From assembly GCF_001654865.1 (NCBI RefSeq), contig NZ_LXEO01000016.1, forward strand, positions 1-64,000: DNA of 64,000 nucleotides, in the 5' to 3' direction. Shown one piece after another: positions 1-11,190 of the stretch. This DNA is from Buttiauxella noackiae ATCC 51607. GTDB taxonomy: Bacteria; Pseudomonadota; Gammaproteobacteria; Enterobacterales; Enterobacteriaceae. The translations under genes were made by a program, and so were the position numbers. The notes below the pieces were generated by a model, which saw only the letters and a list, made by a program, of their open reading frames with translations, did no database searches and was not told the DNA's origin. The stretch's first letter is position 1, and each line of letters starts with the position of its first letter.

Positions 1-26
1 GTATATCAGAACTAGTCAATTAGCTG

Positions 27-1196
27 CTACTGCCCATCCAGGCCACGTATAGGTTTAATCGTTGACCATGCCCGGCAAGACGGACAATGCCAGTAGAGTG
101 TAAAGGCCGTGAAACCACATTTCTGGCAACGATAGCGAGGCTTAGTACGCACCTGTTCGCCAACCATATCACGAAGCACCATCAGGCTCTCTTTCGCACG
201 TCCTTCTTCTGCTTCCTGCAAGTGGTAATCCATCAGACGATGGAACACACGCATTGTGGGATGACGCTGGAGTTGACGGTTGATATAAACTTGCGCGACT
301 TCAGCCCCCTCTTTTTGCTCAAGGATCTCAGCAAGCATCAATTCCGCACCTGCCCCTGTGTTCTCTTCAACACAGCGTTTTAAGAACGCTTCCCACTCTT
401 GTGGTTTATTTAATTGCTGATAGCAGGTCTGTAGCATTTCCAGCGTTTCGCTGACTAATTCGCTATCTTGATCGATAACACGCTGCAATGTTTCAACGGC
501 TTTTGCATATTCGTTACGAGCCATGAAGATGCGGCCCATCATGATAGATATGCGCGCGCAATTTTTATCGGCAGCCGCACCTTTCTTAAGCAGCGACATA
601 GCCCTATCAAGATCATCGCTCCCCATCAATTGCACCGCCTGTTCACAATAGAAGTGGGCAATTTCAGTACGTTGTTTATCTTTTCCGAGCTTGACCAAAC
701 GTTCTGCTACTTCAATGGCTTTTTGCCAGTCGCTGGTTGCCTGGTGAATCAGCAACAATTGTTGCAACGCCCCGATTCGAAAGTCAGTTTCATCGATCAA
801 CTGGGCAAACATATCTTCAGCCCTGTCATACAACCCAGCAGCCATATAATCACGGCCCAACTGCTGCACGGCCAGCAAACGCTGTTCGTAGGTTAGTGAA
901 GCACTTTCCATTAAAGACTGGTGGATACGGATAGCGCGATCAACCTCACCACGTGAGCGGAACAGGTTACCAAGCGTGAGGTGGGCTTCAACGGTACTGG
1001 TATCTTCCTTGAGCATATCGAGGAAAAGATCAACAGCTTTGTCTTGCTGGTTTGACAGCAAGAAGTTAACCCCCGCCACGTAGTCACGCGACAGGCGATT
1101 AGCCTCTTGTTGTTTATCTTGTTGTGCGCTTCTTCGCCCCATGTACCAGCCGTAGGCGGCAGCGATAGGAAGTAGCAGAAACAACAATTCCAGCAT
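27..1196 (-). CDS. lapB: Lipopolysaccharide assembly protein B
   Basis: LapB (YciM), 389 residues, the usual length. In E. coli it is an inner-membrane heat-shock protein that controls LPS synthesis by promoting FtsH degradation of LpxC. An N-terminal membrane anchor (about residues 1-20) is followed by a long run of TPR helices (about 35-330) and a C-terminal rubredoxin-like zinc site with Cys357, Cys360, Cys371 and Cys374. The start lies 6 bp after the lapA stop with AAGGA upstream, so the two genes form one operon. In E. coli pyrF follows; its start is not in the window. Confidence 0.97.
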   Translation of the reverse strand: MLELLFLLLPIAAAYGWYMGRRSAQQDKQQEANRLSRDYVAGVNFLLSNQQDKAVDLFLDMLKEDTSTVEAHLTLGNLFRSRGEVDRAIRIHQSLMESASLTYEQRLLAVQQLGRDYMAAGLYDRAEDMFAQLIDETDFRIGALQQLLLIHQATSDWQKAIEVAERLVKLGKDKQRTEIAHFYCEQAVQLMGSDDLDRAMSLLKKGAAADKNCARISIMMGRIFMARNEYAKAVETLQRVIDQDSELVSETLEMLQTCYQQLNKPQEWEAFLKRCVEENTGAGAELMLAEILEQKEGAEVAQVYINRQLQRHPTMRVFHRLMDYHLQEAEEGRAKESLMVLRDMVGEQVRTKPRYRCQKCGFTAFTLYWHCPSCRAWSTIKPIRGLDGQ

Positions 1197-1202
1197 GGCA
1201 GG

Positions 1203-1508
1203 TTATTCCTTCACAGCCGGTACAACAGCCGCAGTAACATCGGAATCTGTAGTAATTTGTTGCTCCAGGCGTTTAATTTTACGATCGGCACGCGCAAGTG
1301 ATACCCGCAGGCGCAACCAGAACAGGCCACAAATCAGCCAGCCCAGTAAAAAACCAGCAGCAAAAAGAGTCGCCAACAAAGTGGAGACACGGTATTCGCC
1401 TTGTGCCAACAGATAGTTGAAATTGACTACCTGATCGTTTTGCGCGCCCAGAGTGACAGAAATCACAAAAATCGCTAGCACCAGTAAGAAAATGAATAAG
1501 TATTTCAC
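1203..1508 (-). CDS. lapA: Lipopolysaccharide assembly protein A
   Basis: LapA (YciS), a small inner-membrane partner of LapB. It has two transmembrane segments (about residues 2-22 and 40-64) and a basic, probably coiled cytoplasmic tail. I use the GTG start at 1508, which gives 101 residues beginning VKYLF as in E. coli (102 residues, GTG start), with GGAAG 4-5 bases upstream. An ATG at 1523 would add five residues but has no ribosome binding site. It is cotranscribed with lapB. Confidence 0.93.
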   Translation of the reverse strand: MKYLFIFLLVLAIFVISVTLGAQNDQVVNFNYLLAQGEYRVSTLLATLFAAGFLLGWLICGLFWLRLRVSLARADRKIKRLEQQITTDSDVTAAVVPAVKE

Positions 1509-1650
1509 ATTACTTCCCGTCATGTGGTCTTACGCGACTAAATTATGCCCGAATGCATTTATCCAACGGTATAAACTACCATTTCTCGGGTGTTCGTGGA
1601 ATCCATAGAGAGCGTCCAATTCATAAGAAATGGGGATTAAATCAATAATC

Positions 1651-2415
1651 TCAAGGCTCATCATCCCGTTCGGCAATTTCATCAGCCTCTTGCGGTGGCG
1701 GTGAAAGCGGGCCGCATAATTTTTGTGCAAGCCAGGTTGCCAATGTTATCAACGCCCAGGAGATGATTGTGGCTACCACTAAATCGCGCGGCCAGTGCAT
1801 CCCGAGAAGCAACCGGCTGCCCATTACTCCGGTTGCCCAAACTAACAGCAAAGCAATTGTCAAAGTTCGCCGGCGAGGCCACAACAATCCGACGCCCAAT
1901 AAGGCCCAACTTGCCGCAAACATGGTATGCCCTGAAGGGAATGCAAAACCGGTCTCTTTTTGCCAGTGTTTACGTAACCATGCAGGCACTTCTTGTTGCG
2001 TTTCAAGCTGGCTTTTTACCAGTTCGCTACGCTCTTTACGTTTTAAATTGTAGAACTCATCTGTTGGAATATGCTGCGTCTTTTCCAGCCATACAACAAA
2101 TGGACGCGGCTCTTGCACTTTGTCTTTAATAACTGATTTTACGCCCTGCCCAATAAGAATAGCCGCACCGAGTATGGCAAATAGCATCAGTGCTGCTTTT
2201 AAGCGAAACCTCAGGCACCACAAAAACCAACCGCACAACAAAACATGAGTAATAATGCCCCAGGGCTGGGTTACCGTTTCGGTCACCCAATACATCGTTT
2301 TAAGCCAGACACTATGTCCTCCGGGAACCCACTGCCACCCCGAAATCCATACGGCTAAAGGCATGACTAACAGTATTCCGGCACCAATTGTCGTTCGCTT
2401 TGCTATTGCCCGCAT
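1651..2415 (-). CDS. pgpB: Phosphatidylglycerophosphatase B / undecaprenyl pyrophosphate phosphatase
   Basis: Integral membrane PAP2-family phosphatase acting on phosphatidylglycerophosphate and undecaprenyl pyrophosphate. The three catalytic motifs are visible: K-x6-RP in DKVQEPRP, PSGH in FPSGHTMF, and SR-x5-H-x3-D in SRLLLGMHWPRD. About six membrane helices. The ATG at 2415 gives 254 residues, the E. coli length, with AGGAT 7 bases upstream; a GTG at 2418 sits closer to that site and is less likely. It diverges from ribA. A 142-bp gap to lapA holds no other gene. Confidence 0.95.
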   Translation of the reverse strand: MRAIAKRTTIGAGILLVMPLAVWISGWQWVPGGHSVWLKTMYWVTETVTQPWGIITHVLLCGWFLWCLRFRLKAALMLFAILGAAILIGQGVKSVIKDKVQEPRPFVVWLEKTQHIPTDEFYNLKRKERSELVKSQLETQQEVPAWLRKHWQKETGFAFPSGHTMFAASWALLGVGLLWPRRRTLTIALLLVWATGVMGSRLLLGMHWPRDLVVATIISWALITLATWLAQKLCGPLSPPPQEADEIAERDDEP

Positions 2416-2570
2416 CACTTATCCTTATGCAATTTGAACATTAAGAATACCTGAAAAAGCGCACCGATGGGAAAACGTAGAGTAACGCAAAGCGTAAAAA
2501 TAGGAGTCCTGGCAGTCAATTAGGTGAAGTACCCGCCGTTGTGGCAAAATAGCCGGAAGTAATTAAACAA

Positions 2571-2600
2571 GCCAGACAGCTGGCAGGCACGATGAGTGCC
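2571..2600 (+). promoter_or_regulatory. Two tandem hairpins in the ribA 5' leader
   Basis: Two adjoining inverted repeats lie just before the ribA ribosome binding site: GCCAG-acag-CTGGC (2571-2584) and GGCAC-gatga-GTGCC (2586-2600). This is not the FMN riboswitch, which in enterics precedes ribB. A role in translation or mRNA stability is inference. Confidence 0.35.
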
Positions 2601-2623
2601 AACATAAGTACCTGGAGAATCAC

Positions 2624-3217
2624 ATGCAGCTTAAACGTGTGGCAGAAGCCAAACTGCCAACCCCATGGGGCGATTTCCTGATGGTGGGATTTGAAGAACT
2701 GGCAACTGGACAAGACCATGTTGCTCTGGTTTTTGGTGATATTAGCGGGAATGATTCTGTTCTGGCGCGAGTGCATTCTGAGTGTCTGACGGGGGATGCC
2801 CTGTTCAGCCTGCGCTGCGATTGCGGTTTCCAGCTTGAAGCTGCTCTTTCGCAGATTGCAGAAGAAGGTCGCGGTATTTTGTTATATCACCGTCAAGAAG
2901 GCCGCAATATTGGTCTGCTTAATAAAATCCGCGCCTATGCATTGCAGGATAAAGGCTACGACACGGTCGAAGCCAACCACCAACTCGGCTTTGCAGCCGA
3001 TGAACGTGACTTCACGTTGTGTGCTGACATGTTTAAGCTATTAAGTGTCGATGCTGTACGCTTGTTGACCAACAATCCACGCAAGGTAGAAATTCTCAGT
3101 GAAGCGGGGATTAATATCGTTGAACGTGTGCCGCTGATCGTGGGCCGTAATCCGAAAAACGCGCATTACCTGGATACTAAGGCCGCCAAAATGGGCCATT
3201 TGCTGTCCGAAGATTAA
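2624..3217 (+). CDS. ribA: GTP cyclohydrolase II
   Basis: First enzyme of riboflavin synthesis: GTP to 2,5-diamino-6-ribosylamino-4(3H)-pyrimidinone 5'-phosphate, formate and pyrophosphate. 197 residues, typical for the stand-alone enterobacterial enzyme. The zinc ligands Cys54, Cys65 and Cys67 lie in the segment beginning CLTGDALF and ending RCDCGFQ, and the GTP-binding stretch [10 protein letters not shown] follows at about residue 90. It is monocistronic, diverges from pgpB and ends in a strong terminator before acnA. In E. coli ribA belongs to the SoxRS regulon; no soxbox could be asserted here. Confidence 0.97.
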   Translation: MQLKRVAEAKLPTPWGDFLMVGFEELATGQDHVALVFGDISGNDSVLARVHSECLTGDALFSLRCDCGFQLEAALSQIAEEGRGILLYHRQEGRNIGLLNKIRAYALQDKGYDTVEANHQLGFAADERDFTLCADMFKLLSVDAVRLLTNNPRKVEILSEAGINIVERVPLIVGRNPKNAHYLDTKAAKMGHLLSED

Positions 3218-3220
3218 GAG

Positions 3221-3250
3221 ATTTCTCCCCCATCGCTGGGGGAGATTTTT
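3221..3250 (+). terminator. Rho-independent terminator of ribA
   Basis: TCTCCCCC (3224-3231), loop ATCGCT, GGGGGAGA (3238-3245), then TTTTT. It lies between the convergent ribA and acnA genes. Confidence 0.85.
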
Positions 3251-3252
3251 GG

Positions 3253-5928
3253 CTAATTTAGCATGTTGCGAATAACGTAATGCAGGATGCCGTCATTTTT
3301 GAAGTACGTCAGTTCATTGCCGGTATCAATACGGCAGCGGCACTCCACCACCTCTTCTCTACCATCGGCGAAGGTTAATATCACCGGAACCGTAGCGCCT
3401 GGCGTCAGATCATTGAGCCCGCTAATGTTAATAAACTCCTCACCGGTCAGCCGTAACGTTTTACGCGTCACGCCCTGTGGGAACTCCAGTGGCAAAATAC
3501 CCATGCCAATCAAGTTTGAACGGTGGATACGCTCAAATGACTCAGCGATAACCACTCGCACCCCAAGCAGACGCGGTCCTTTCGCCGCCCAGTCACGACT
3601 GGAACCGGAGCCATACTCTTTACCAGCAAACACCGCGAGTGGAATGCCTTTGTCTCGATATTTCATTGCAGCGTCATAAATTGAAATGACTTCGTCGCCA
3701 GGTAGCAGACGCGTCATTCCCCCTTCAACGCCCGGCACCATTTCGTTACGAATGCGAATGTTGGCAAAAGTCCCGCGCATCATCACTTCGTGGTTACCTC
3801 TACGCGACCCATAGGAGTTAAAATCTTTGCGCTCAACACCATGGTTTTGTAGATATCGCCCCGCTGGGCTATCAGGCTTAATACTCCCGGCTGGTGAAAT
3901 ATGGTCAGTGGTAACTGAATCTCCCAGCATGGCCAGTACGCGGGCTCCATGAATGTCCTGCAACGGTTTAGGCGTAGCTTCCATATCATCAAAGAATGGC
4001 GACAGACGAATATAAGTAGAATCACTCTGCCAGCCATAGGTATCTGAATGGTCTACTTCGATACTTTGCCACTCAGGCGTGCCTTCAAAGACTTCAGCGT
4101 ACTCTTTATGGAACATTTCCGTTGAAACCTGTGCGACAGCACGGGCGATTTCCTGGCTGGTCGGCCAAATATCTTTGAGATAAACAGGATCACCTTTGCG
4201 GTCATGCCCAAGTGGATCGGTGGTCAGATTGACGTTCATATTTCCGGCAAGCGCATAAGCCACCACTAACGGTGGCGATGCCAGCCAGTTAGTTTTCACC
4301 AGCGGATGAATACGCCCTTCGAAATTACGGTTTCCTGACAACACGGCACCGACGGTCAGATCACCTTTCTTAATTGCCTGTTCGATAGGATCCGGCAACG
4401 GCCCGGAGTTACCAATACAGGTGGTGCAGCCATAACCCACCAGGTTAAAACCTAATTCATCGAGATAAGGGGTAAGTTTCGCCTTTGCCAGATAATCCGA
4501 AACAACTTTAGAGCCTGGCGCCAGTGACGCTTTTACCCACGGCTGACGTTTTAAACCTAAGGTCACGGCTTTTTTTGCCAGCAAACCCGCAGCCATCAGA
4601 ACACTCGGGTTTGAAGTGTTAGTACAAGACGTAATGGCCGAAATCACCACCGCCCCATCTGGCAGCTGATAGCTCTTCCCACCTATGGTGTAATCCACGG
4701 GTGCGCGATCTTTATGGCTGGAATTTACTTCAAGTTCATTGCTGGCGCTAAAGGCTCTTGGCACATCCCCCAACGCAACACGATCCTGTGGGCGTTTCGG
4801 CCCGGCAAGGCTTGCTTCAACCTCATTCATATCCAGTGCCAGTGTGCTGGTAAATACAGGTTCATCACCCGTATTACGCCACATCCCCTGCACCTTCGAA
4901 TAGGCTTCCACCAGCGCGATTTGCTCTTCACTGCGCCCGCTCAGGCGCATGTAATCCAGCGTGACGGCATCAATCGGGAAGAAACCGCAGGTTGCACCAT
5001 ATTCTGGTGCCATATTAGCGATGGTTGCGCGATCGGCCAGTGGTAATGAGTCCAGACCATCGCCATAGAATTCAACGAATTTGCCAACCACGCCGTGTTT
5101 ACGGAGCATTTGCGTGACGGTAAGTACGAGGTCGGTAGCAGTAATGCCCTCCCGCAATTTACCGTCAAGTTTAAAACCGACAACATCCGGGATCAGCATC
5201 GAAACAGGCTGTCCCAGCATGGCAGCTTCAGCCTCTATACCGCCTACCCCCCAGCCCAGTACACCAAGGCCGTTGATCATCGTGGTGTGGGAATCGGTAC
5301 CCACCAGCGTATCGGGATAAGCTACCAGCTCATCACCCTGCATTTCGCTCCATACTGCTTTGCCAAGATATTCCAGGTTGACTTGATGGCAGATTCCCGT
5401 ACCCGGCGGCACCACACTAAAACGACTAAATGCTTGTTGGCCCCAGCGCAGGAAAACATATCGCTCATGGTTACGTTCCATTTCCAGACGAACGTTTTCT
5501 TCAAAAGCATCGTCATTACCGAAATGATCGACAGTAACAGAGTGGTCAATAACAAGGTCAACAGGAGAAAGTGGATTAACTTTGGCAACATCTCCGCCCA
5601 GACGTTTTACAGCTTCACGCATGGCGGCTAAATCAACCACTGCCGGTACGCCAGTAAAATCCTGCATCAGAACACGCGCCGGGCGATAAGCAATTTCACG
5701 ATCGGCATGAGCATTCTTCAGCCAGGCGGCCAGGGCATGAATATCATCTTGAGTGACGGAGTTTTCATCCTGCCAGCGCAGCAGATTTTCAAGCAGAACT
5801 TTCAATGACTTGGGTAAGCGAGTGATATCCCCAAGTTCCTTTGCGGCAAGCGGCAAGCTGTAATAGTGATAGGTTTTATTCAGCGCCTGTAAAGTATCCT
5901 TACTGGCTTCTCGTAGGGTTAACGACAT
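3253..5928 (-). CDS. acnA: Aconitate hydratase A
   Basis: Stationary-phase, oxidant-resistant aconitase, which isomerises citrate and isocitrate through cis-aconitate in the TCA and glyoxylate cycles. 891 residues, the same length as E. coli AcnA. The [4Fe-4S] ligands Cys435 (SCTNTSNPS), Cys501 and Cys504 ([13 protein letters not shown]) are present, and the swivelling C-terminal domain carries [11 protein letters not shown] strong site (GGAGG) precedes the ATG. Apo-aconitases of this family can bind mRNA. In E. coli it is activated by SoxRS and sigma-S. Confidence 0.98.
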   Translation of the reverse strand: MSLTLREASKDTLQALNKTYHYYSLPLAAKELGDITRLPKSLKVLLENLLRWQDENSVTQDDIHALAAWLKNAHADREIAYRPARVLMQDFTGVPAVVDLAAMREAVKRLGGDVAKVNPLSPVDLVIDHSVTVDHFGNDDAFEENVRLEMERNHERYVFLRWGQQAFSRFSVVPPGTGICHQVNLEYLGKAVWSEMQGDELVAYPDTLVGTDSHTTMINGLGVLGWGVGGIEAEAAMLGQPVSMLIPDVVGFKLDGKLREGITATDLVLTVTQMLRKHGVVGKFVEFYGDGLDSLPLADRATIANMAPEYGATCGFFPIDAVTLDYMRLSGRSEEQIALVEAYSKVQGMWRNTGDEPVFTSTLALDMNEVEASLAGPKRPQDRVALGDVPRAFSASNELEVNSSHKDRAPVDYTIGGKSYQLPDGAVVISAITSCTNTSNPSVLMAAGLLAKKAVTLGLKRQPWVKASLAPGSKVVSDYLAKAKLTPYLDELGFNLVGYGCTTCIGNSGPLPDPIEQAIKKGDLTVGAVLSGNRNFEGRIHPLVKTNWLASPPLVVAYALAGNMNVNLTTDPLGHDRKGDPVYLKDIWPTSQEIARAVAQVSTEMFHKEYAEVFEGTPEWQSIEVDHSDTYGWQSDSTYIRLSPFFDDMEATPKPLQDIHGARVLAMLGDSVTTDHISPAGSIKPDSPAGRYLQNHGVERKDFNSYGSRRGNHEVMMRGTFANIRIRNEMVPGVEGGMTRLLPGDEVISIYDAAMKYRDKGIPLAVFAGKEYGSGSSRDWAAKGPRLLGVRVVIAESFERIHRSNLIGMGILPLEFPQGVTRKTLRLTGEEFINISGLNDLTPGATVPVILTFADGREEVVECRCRIDTGNELTYFKNDGILHYVIRNMLN

Positions 5929-5960
5929 AGCTCCTCCGTAAATCTCTTAGGATAGCGGTA

Positions 5961-5980
5961 TCCCTGACTAAGATCAGGGA
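5961..5980 (-). promoter_or_regulatory. Perfect inverted repeat in the acnA leader
   Basis: TCCCTGA (5961-5967), six bases, TCAGGGA (5974-5980), about 30 bases upstream of the acnA ATG. It could be a 5'-UTR hairpin or a protein site; no regulator is recognised. Confidence 0.4.
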
Positions 5981-6073
5981 CAGTATTAAAGATAACACAA
6001 AGATGTCGTAACGATTTGATAACAACCCAAATTGATAAATCGGGTCGTGTAAACACAGAGGGGAGATTTGATT

Positions 6074-6096
6074 ACACCCCGGGAGGCCCAGGGTGT
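6074..6096. repeat. Short inverted repeat after the ymiC-like gene
   Basis: Ten-base arms ACACCCCGGG (6074-6083) and CCCAGGGTGT (6087-6096) around AGG, with one G-T pair. It lies directly after the ymiC-like stop and upstream of acnA. There is no T run on either side, so it may attenuate or protect a transcript end rather than act as a classical terminator. Confidence 0.45.
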
Positions 6097-6104
6097 CAGA
6101 ATAA

Positions 6105-6203
6105 TTAGTGAATCACTATCCAGAGCATTTGCACCCAAAATGCAAACGAAACGGAAAAGGCGCTAAGCCATGACCAGTATTTGGCACTACAGTGAGTATC
6201 CAT
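6105..6203 (-). CDS. ymiC: YmiC-like 32-residue membrane protein
   Basis: A 32-residue ORF with the core YWSWLSAFSVSFAFW followed by MLWIVIH. It is a single hydrophobic helix with a charged N terminus, and it resembles my memory of E. coli YmiC in size, composition and position (between yciX and acnA). The site AAGAGAGTGG precedes ATG 6203 at suitable spacing. Function is unknown. Confidence rests on the conserved aromatic pattern and synteny; a protein search would settle it. Confidence 0.72.
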   Translation of the reverse strand: MDTHCSAKYWSWLSAFSVSFAFWVQMLWIVIH

Positions 6204-6364
6204 AATCCACTCTCTTTATTTTTGGTAAACACTATGACTGAATAATTAATCAGCCTGTTTGAATATTGCTGTGTGTAGTGATTACTTAAAGAGTGAGGTG
6301 CTAATCACATCTAATAAAAAGTGTGATTGACCGCAAGTTAAATAAAGGTAAATAAAAATAACTC

Positions 6365-6544
6365 TTATTGTTCTATATGTTCGTCATGTTCGTCTGTTGA
6401 AAACAGATCGATAAAATCTTTTTGTTGTTGAGTCAACTGCCATGACTCAGGAACCTGAACTTCTCCAGATTTTGCTTCTTGCTGCGGCTTTTCATCTTGC
6501 TGACGTACACTTTTTTGCACTTGTGTTTGAGCAAGAGTTGTCAT
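6365..6544 (-). CDS. yciX: YciX-like small protein
   Basis: A 59-residue, very hydrophilic, Gln/Glu-rich protein beginning MTTLAQTQVQ and ending DEHDEHIEQ. The ATG at 6544 lies two bases past the ymiA stop, with GGGGG from the end of ymiA as ribosome binding site, so the pair is translated together. Position (ymiA, this gene, acnA) matches E. coli yciX; similarity was judged from synteny and size rather than alignment. No domain or function is recognised. An upstream in-frame ATG at 6556 lies inside ymiA and is less likely. Confidence 0.65.
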   Translation of the reverse strand: MTTLAQTQVQKSVRQQDEKPQQEAKSGEVQVPESWQLTQQQKDFIDLFSTDEHDEHIEQ

Positions 6545-6546
6545 AA

Positions 6547-6687
6547 TTACCCCCAAAAATGCCAGGCTGCCAACGCGACAACGAGCCAGAACAGACCTGA
6601 TACGAGAAACACCGCCATCCAGGCTTTACGTTTAAGCCCTGTTTCCTTTTGCGGTTCTTCACTTCCTGAAGGCATTGCTAACCTCAT
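6547..6687 (-). CDS. ymiA: YmiA small membrane protein
   Basis: A 46-residue protein, the same length as E. coli YmiA. It starts MRLAMPSGSEEPQ and has a basic stretch LKRKAW before one transmembrane helix (about residues 22-42) rich in Trp and Phe. An internal ATG at residue 5 is a possible alternative start. It is coupled to the yciX-like gene and lies downstream of cysB in the same direction. Function is unknown. Confidence 0.85.
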   Translation of the reverse strand: MRLAMPSGSEEPQKETGLKRKAWMAVFLVSGLFWLVVALAAWHFWG

Positions 6688-7026
6688 ACAATCGGCACCA
6701 CTTATCAAAAAACATTAAACAATCGGTATAATTAATCGCCAGCTGGGATTAATCCTAAAGAAACTCTAGTACAAAAGCCAGCGAAATTGCTTTCCAGTTA
6801 CAGGAAAATATTTAATCTTTTGACCTGAAATAAATAATTGAAACAGTAAGTTTGCGCAGTGGTTATTTATTATCTACGTTTGTCGCTTAATTGAGACAGA
6901 TTAACCACTTATCTTGTGTGGGGAATTAGTATTTTGAGAAGGGTATTAATATGGAGAGAGGTAAATCATATTCTTAATTCAAATGAGAAGAGGTATCTTT
7001 CGCGCATGGAAAGATACCTAGCGATA
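6688..7026. other. Intergenic region between ymiA and cysB
   Basis: 339 bp, AT-rich, with no ORF above background. It holds the hairpin after cysB (6991-7019) and presumably the ymiA-yciX promoter, which I could not place with confidence. Confidence 0.5.
6991..7019 (-). terminator. Hairpin just after cysB
   Basis: Perfect 11-base arms AGGTATCTTTC (6991-7001) and GAAAGATACCT (7009-7019), beginning 8 bases past the cysB stop. The T tract after it is weak (CTTCTCATTT), so read-through into ymiA is possible. Confidence 0.55.
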
Positions 7027-8070
<1,044 letters not shown>

Positions 8071-8146
8071 TTAAGTCACTATATCAGTTATACCCTATTT
8101 GTATAGTTTGAAAGAAAAAATAATAATCAGGTTATATACCGGACAC

Positions 8147-8176
8147 AAAAAAGCCGGAGCATAGGCCCCGGCTTTT
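8147..8176 (-). terminator. Rho-independent terminator of topA
   Basis: On the minus strand AAAAGCCGG (8176-8168) pairs with CCGGCTTTT (8157-8149), and the T run continues to 8147. It lies 14 bases after the topA stop and insulates cysB. Confidence 0.85.
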
Positions 8177-8190
8177 CATGTTAAAAGGAA

Positions 8191-10788
8191 TTACTTTTTC
8201 CCTTCAACCCATTTGCCATCCACAAAGAATGCTGACCAGCCGGTCGCTTTGCCTTCTTTCTCAGAAGAAACATACTGCTGTTTCGTCTTACGACTAAAGC
8301 GAACAACCGCTTTGTTACCTTCAGCATCTCGCTGCGGCGCATCAGCCAGATAACGCAGTTTCTCAGGCAAGCGGTCACGGAAGCGGTACAGTTCTTCCAC
8401 TAATGGCGCACGTGTTTCACGCGATTTAGGGAAAGTGTTTGCTGCAAGGAAAACACCCGCCGCACCATCACGCAGGACAAAATACGCATCTGACTTCTCG
8501 CAAGGAAGTTCTGGCAACGGAACCGGATCTTCCTTCGGTGGAGCAACTTCACCGTTACGCAGGATCTTACGGGTATTTTTGCAATCGTCGTTAGTACAAG
8601 CCATGTACTTACCAAAACGCCCCATTTTCAGGTGCATTTCAGAACCACATTTCTCACACTCAACGATTGGACCGTCATAACCCTTAATGCGGAATTCGCC
8701 CTCTTCGATTTCGTAACCATCACATGTTGGGTTATTACCACAAACATGCAGCTTACGTTTTGGATCGATGAGGTAGCTGTCCATCGCGGTACCGCATTTG
8801 GCACAACGACGTTTTGCACGCAGTGCGTTAGTTTCCGCGTCGTCACCCTCAAGCACGTTCAGGACTTCGTTTTCCGGCACCAGGTTAATGGTGGTTTTGC
8901 AGCGTTCTTTAGGTGGCAGTGCGTAACCCGAACAACCGAGGAACACACCGGTGCTTGCAGTACGGATACCCATTTCACGACCACAAGTCGGGCAATCGAT
9001 ACTGGTCAGTACCATCTGGTTTGGACGCATACCGCCTTCTTCCGGATCCAGTTCAGCTTTACCAAGCTGCTCACTGAAATCACTGAAGAAGTTGTCCAGC
9101 ACCCCTTTCCACTCAGCCTGATTATTGGCCACCTGGTCAAGGCTGCTTTCCATTTGCGCGGTGAAATCGTAGTTCATCAGCTCACGGAAGTTTTCTTCCA
9201 GGCGGTCAGTAACAATTTCACCCATTTTTTCAGCATAGAAACGGCGATTTTCTACACGCACATAACCACGATCCTGGATGGTGGAAATGATTGATGCGTA
9301 GGTAGATGGACGGCCAATGCCACGTTTTTCAAGCTCTTTAACCAACGAGGCTTCACTAAAGCGAGCCGGTGGTTTCGTAAAGTGCTGGCCAGGAATGACT
9401 TCAACCAGAGCGAGTTCATCACCCTGCTCTACAGCTGGCAATGTGCGGTCTTCGTCACCCTTACGCAGCGCAGGCATCACTTTCGTCCAGCCATCAAAAC
9501 GCAGCGTACGACCGCGCGTTTTAAGACGGAAATCACCGGCTTGCACCGTTAAAGTGGTGGAATCGTACTGCGCAGGTGTCATCTGACACGCAACAAACTG
9601 GCGCCAGATCAGCTGATAAAGCTTCTGCGCGTCAGCTTCCATATCTTTAAGCGACTCAGCAACAACACTCACATCAGAAGGACGAATCGCTTCGTGCGCT
9701 TCTTGCGAGTTTTCTTTGCTGGAGTATTGATTCGCGGCTTCTGGAAGATACTTCTTACCAAAATTATCTTCGATATATCCACGTACCATGCTCACTGCAT
9801 CCTGGCTCAAGTTAGTTGAGTCAGTACGCATGTAAGTGATATGGCCCGCTTCATAAAGACGCTGTGCCATCATCATGGTCTTCTTCACACCAAAACCAAG
9901 ACGGGTACTTGCAGCTTGCTGCAAAGTTGAGGTGATGAATGGCGCACCCGGCTTGCTGCTGGTTGGCTTATCTTCACGCTCAAGCACTGAATAACTGGCT
10001 TTTTCCAGCTCGCTAACCGCAGACATGGTCTGCTCACGGTTAACCGGGCGGAATGGCTTGTCTTTATGATGGCTGACCTGAACCGGCAGACTGTCGCCTT
10101 TCGGCGTCGTCAGGTTCGCGTCAACTTCCCAATATTCTTCTGGTACAAACGCTTTAATTTCACGTTCGCGGTCAACAACCAGACGCACAGCAACAGACTG
10201 TACGCGGCCAGCAGACAAACCACGGGCAATCTTCTTCCACAGCAGTGGCGACACCATGTAGCCCACAACGCGGTCCATAAAACGACGCGCTTGCTGTGCG
10301 TTAACACGGTCGATATTCAACTCGCCCGGTTTTTCGAATGCCTGCTGAATAGCATTTTTAGTGATTTCGTTAAACACCACGCGGCTATAGCGGGATTCAT
10401 CACCACCGATCACTTCCCGCAGGTGCCATGCAATGGCTTCCCCTTCGCGGTCAAGGTCGGTTGCGAGATAGATATGGTCTGCTTTTTCAGCCAGTGATTT
10501 CAGTTCTGAAACCACTTTTTCCTTACCAGGCAGTACTTCGTACTGTGCTTCCCAGTTGTGCCATGGATCGACACCCATACGATTTACGAGCGCACCGCGT
10601 TCATCCTTTTTGACCTTTTTGGTCCCTTTGGTGGAGGCGGAGTCAGCGCTCTTCTTGGTGGTTGATCCACTGGTCGGCAAATCACGGATATGACCGACGC
10701 TGGACTTAACCACGTAGTCATTCCCGAGATATTTGTTGATCGTTTTGGCTTTTGCCGGGGACTCAACGATGACGAGAGCTTTACCCAT
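8191..10788 (-). CDS. topA: DNA topoisomerase I
   Basis: Type IA topoisomerase that relaxes negative supercoils, 865 residues from ATG 10788 as in E. coli. The Toprim domain begins [15 protein letters not shown], with the DxDxxGE acidic triad as DLDREGE (111-117). Catalytic Tyr319 lies in ITYMRTDST. Three C-terminal four-Cys zinc ribbons begin near [18 protein letters not shown] and CEKCGSEMH. An in-frame GTG two codons earlier lies next to the ribosome binding site AGGTG and is not preferred. Confidence 0.98.
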   Translation of the reverse strand: MGKALVIVESPAKAKTINKYLGNDYVVKSSVGHIRDLPTSGSTTKKSADSASTKGTKKVKKDERGALVNRMGVDPWHNWEAQYEVLPGKEKVVSELKSLAEKADHIYLATDLDREGEAIAWHLREVIGGDESRYSRVVFNEITKNAIQQAFEKPGELNIDRVNAQQARRFMDRVVGYMVSPLLWKKIARGLSAGRVQSVAVRLVVDREREIKAFVPEEYWEVDANLTTPKGDSLPVQVSHHKDKPFRPVNREQTMSAVSELEKASYSVLEREDKPTSSKPGAPFITSTLQQAASTRLGFGVKKTMMMAQRLYEAGHITYMRTDSTNLSQDAVSMVRGYIEDNFGKKYLPEAANQYSSKENSQEAHEAIRPSDVSVVAESLKDMEADAQKLYQLIWRQFVACQMTPAQYDSTTLTVQAGDFRLKTRGRTLRFDGWTKVMPALRKGDEDRTLPAVEQGDELALVEVIPGQHFTKPPARFSEASLVKELEKRGIGRPSTYASIISTIQDRGYVRVENRRFYAEKMGEIVTDRLEENFRELMNYDFTAQMESSLDQVANNQAEWKGVLDNFFSDFSEQLGKAELDPEEGGMRPNQMVLTSIDCPTCGREMGIRTASTGVFLGCSGYALPPKERCKTTINLVPENEVLNVLEGDDAETNALRAKRRCAKCGTAMDSYLIDPKRKLHVCGNNPTCDGYEIEEGEFRIKGYDGPIVECEKCGSEMHLKMGRFGKYMACTNDDCKNTRKILRNGEVAPPKEDPVPLPELPCEKSDAYFVLRDGAAGVFLAANTFPKSRETRAPLVEELYRFRDRLPEKLRYLADAPQRDAEGNKAVVRFSRKTKQQYVSSEKEGKATGWSAFFVDGKWVEGKK

Positions 10789-11190
10789 ATTCACCTTTAC
10801 CTAATGTAATTCTTCCAGGAGACGTCGCACGCTAGTTGCACCTTCCACTGGCGACGCGCTTTTCTATATTGCGACAGCGTCAATGGATATCAACTCTTTT
10901 TTCATCACCGTCCGGATTAAGCGAACATTCGCAGGTGATTGAGATAACGAGTCTTTCGCATCGGTGACATAGCACGACGGAACTTTGGTTGAATGTCAAG
11001 CAATTCCGTTGCCAGATTTGCGAAAGCGTCACACTCTACCTGATAAAATGAGTTACGCAACTTTATTAGCATGCAGCACCGATTCCTGCCAGCACAGTAA
11101 ACTGATTAAATCACCTTAGGTTTACAGGGAGATATTGCCCTTTGCAGTATAGCGGAAGTACACTACTGCCAGTTTTTAAAGGAGGAAATC
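10789..11190. other. Divergent topA-yciN control region
   Basis: 402 bp without a credible ORF. In E. coli several topA promoters, including heat-shock and supercoiling-sensitive ones, lie here; individual -10/-35 elements could not be assigned by eye. The yciN end carries a strong ribosome binding site, AAAGGAGG. Confidence 0.5.

Noticed and set aside
1..26. Start of pyrF at the left edge
   Set aside because: pyrF is expected next to lapB, but no start codon or recognisable N terminus falls within these bases.
2419..2623. Possible FMN riboswitch before ribA
   Set aside because: The leader is short and lacks the conserved RFN core; in enterics the riboswitch precedes ribB.
8435..9294. Long open frames on the strand opposite topA (up to 220 codons)
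   Set aside because: They mirror the topA coding frame, have no ribosome binding site or known family, and topA is a certain gene.
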